Translations under genes and position numbers: made by a program
Shown here: positions 5,461 through 5,789 of the stretch, one piece after another
Position numbering within the stretch: the first letter of the stretch is position 1
How the letters are laid out: each line of letters begins with the position of its first letter
Assembly (NCBI GenBank): GCA_002427845.1
Contig: DIYZ01000278.1
Coordinates: forward strand, 32,471-38,259
DNA from: Chloracidobacterium sp. UBA6041
GTDB lineage: Bacteria; Acidobacteriota; Blastocatellia; Pyrinomonadales; Pyrinomonadaceae
DNA length: 5,789 nt
Direction: 5' to 3'
The notes under the pieces: generated by a model
What the model was told of the DNA's origin: nothing
Database searches by the model: none
What the model saw: only the letters and a program-made list of their open reading frames with translations

Positions 5461-5702
5461 ATTAGGAGCAAATGTCGTGCTGTCCATAAGTGGGCTGCAG
5501 CTACTTCCCTTGATTGCACCTATAGACATGCCGTCTCTATCGTTGTGCGTTAGTGTTTTCGCCGAAGCGGTTGCGGTGATCGTTAACGAGAGCAACGCAA
5601 TCAGTGTTTGATCGTGATCTGTGTGCTCAAACGACCCGACATTGTCGCTAAGGTTTCAATTGTCTCTTTTCATCTTTCGGCTTTTCGGTAGGACGGCACG
5701 GA

Positions 5703-5732
5703 CTTATAGCATTTACCCTGCAAAAGTGGCAA
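5703..5732 (-). promoter_or_regulatory. Sigma70-type promoter reading toward GH3
   Basis: On the minus strand, TTGCCA (5732-5727, 5 of 6 to consensus) and TATAAG (5708-5703, 5 of 6) are separated by 18 bases, with an extended -10 TGC just before the hexamer. The expected start near 5696 gives a leader of about 290 bases before the GH3 ATG and includes the small signal-like frame. From 5733 to 5789 I see no gene, only the palindrome GCAATTGC near 5773-5780. Confidence 0.5.
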
Positions 5733-5789
5733 GCACACGAGGAACACGCCAATTAACTATATAGGCGAGTCGTGCAATTGCTCGTTCTC

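Larger units (their letters stand above)
5410..5655 (-). other. Possible signal-peptide-like small ORF just upstream of GH3
   Basis: A minus-strand frame open from 5655 to TAA 5410-5412 ends 4 bases before the GH3 ATG. It contains LIALLSLTITATASA followed by KTLTHNDRDGMSIGAIKG, which looks like a signal peptide with an Ala-Ser-Ala cleavage site. The frame has no ATG at its head; TTG 5595 is the best in-frame start and has no ribosome site. In another frame, ATG 5642 gives MSGRLSTQITIKH and stops at 5601-5603, exactly where the signal-like stretch begins, so one extra base would produce a normal secreted protein of about 78 residues. This could be a frameshifted small gene co-transcribed with GH3, a leader remnant, or chance. 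Confidence 0.3.

Noticed and set aside
5420..5611. 63-codon plus-strand frame with hydrophobic stretches, starting at GTG
   Set aside because: It is the complement of the signal-like minus-strand frame, has no ribosome site, and runs against the GH3 promoter transcript.

Overview
The window looks like a stretch of bacterial chromosome from an environmental, probably heterotrophic, organism of the Acidobacteriota (Blastocatellia-like) type. That placement is an inference from the mix of protein families, roughly even GC by eye, and many short secreted proteins with good Shine-Dalgarno sites. No rRNA, tRNA, CRISPR array or insertion sequence is visible.

Left part (1-782). Two leftward genes lie here. 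The first is the start of a secreted protein running off the left edge (140 to 1). The second is a small single-pass membrane protein (581 to 218) whose reading frame is broken at a six-base A run. A 200-base divergent spacer follows, with a consensus-like TATAAT for the rightward genes.

Middle part (783-2895), all rightward. It starts with the N-terminal third of a DUF1326-family protein, cut off by TAG. A rhodanese-like sulfurtransferase follows, with one in-frame TGA in its active-site loop and a GC-rich stem-loop just after it. Next is the C-terminal part of a helical protein with an in-frame TAG, then an intact secreted lipocalin-like/DUF1579-like protein. The end holds a start-less 60-codon coding remnant and a truncated secreted DUF4440/SnoaL-like protein. 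The general picture is a decaying accessory region: several neighbours carry a single stop, frameshift or truncation, while a few genes stay intact.

Right part (3003-5405), leftward. This is a complete 800-residue secreted glycoside hydrolase family 3 enzyme (beta-glucosidase/beta-xylosidase type), and the only large gene. It has a well-formed promoter about 300 bases upstream, a short signal-peptide-like reading frame ending 4 bases before its ATG, no recognisable Shine-Dalgarno site, and a terminator-like structure just after its stop. It would release sugars from plant or microbial oligosaccharides outside the cytoplasm.

The observation most worth a second look is the rhodanese gene. The TGA could be ordinary decay or a selenocysteine codon, and the stem-loop after it has the geometry expected of a bacterial SECIS element. 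The local pattern of decay argues for caution.
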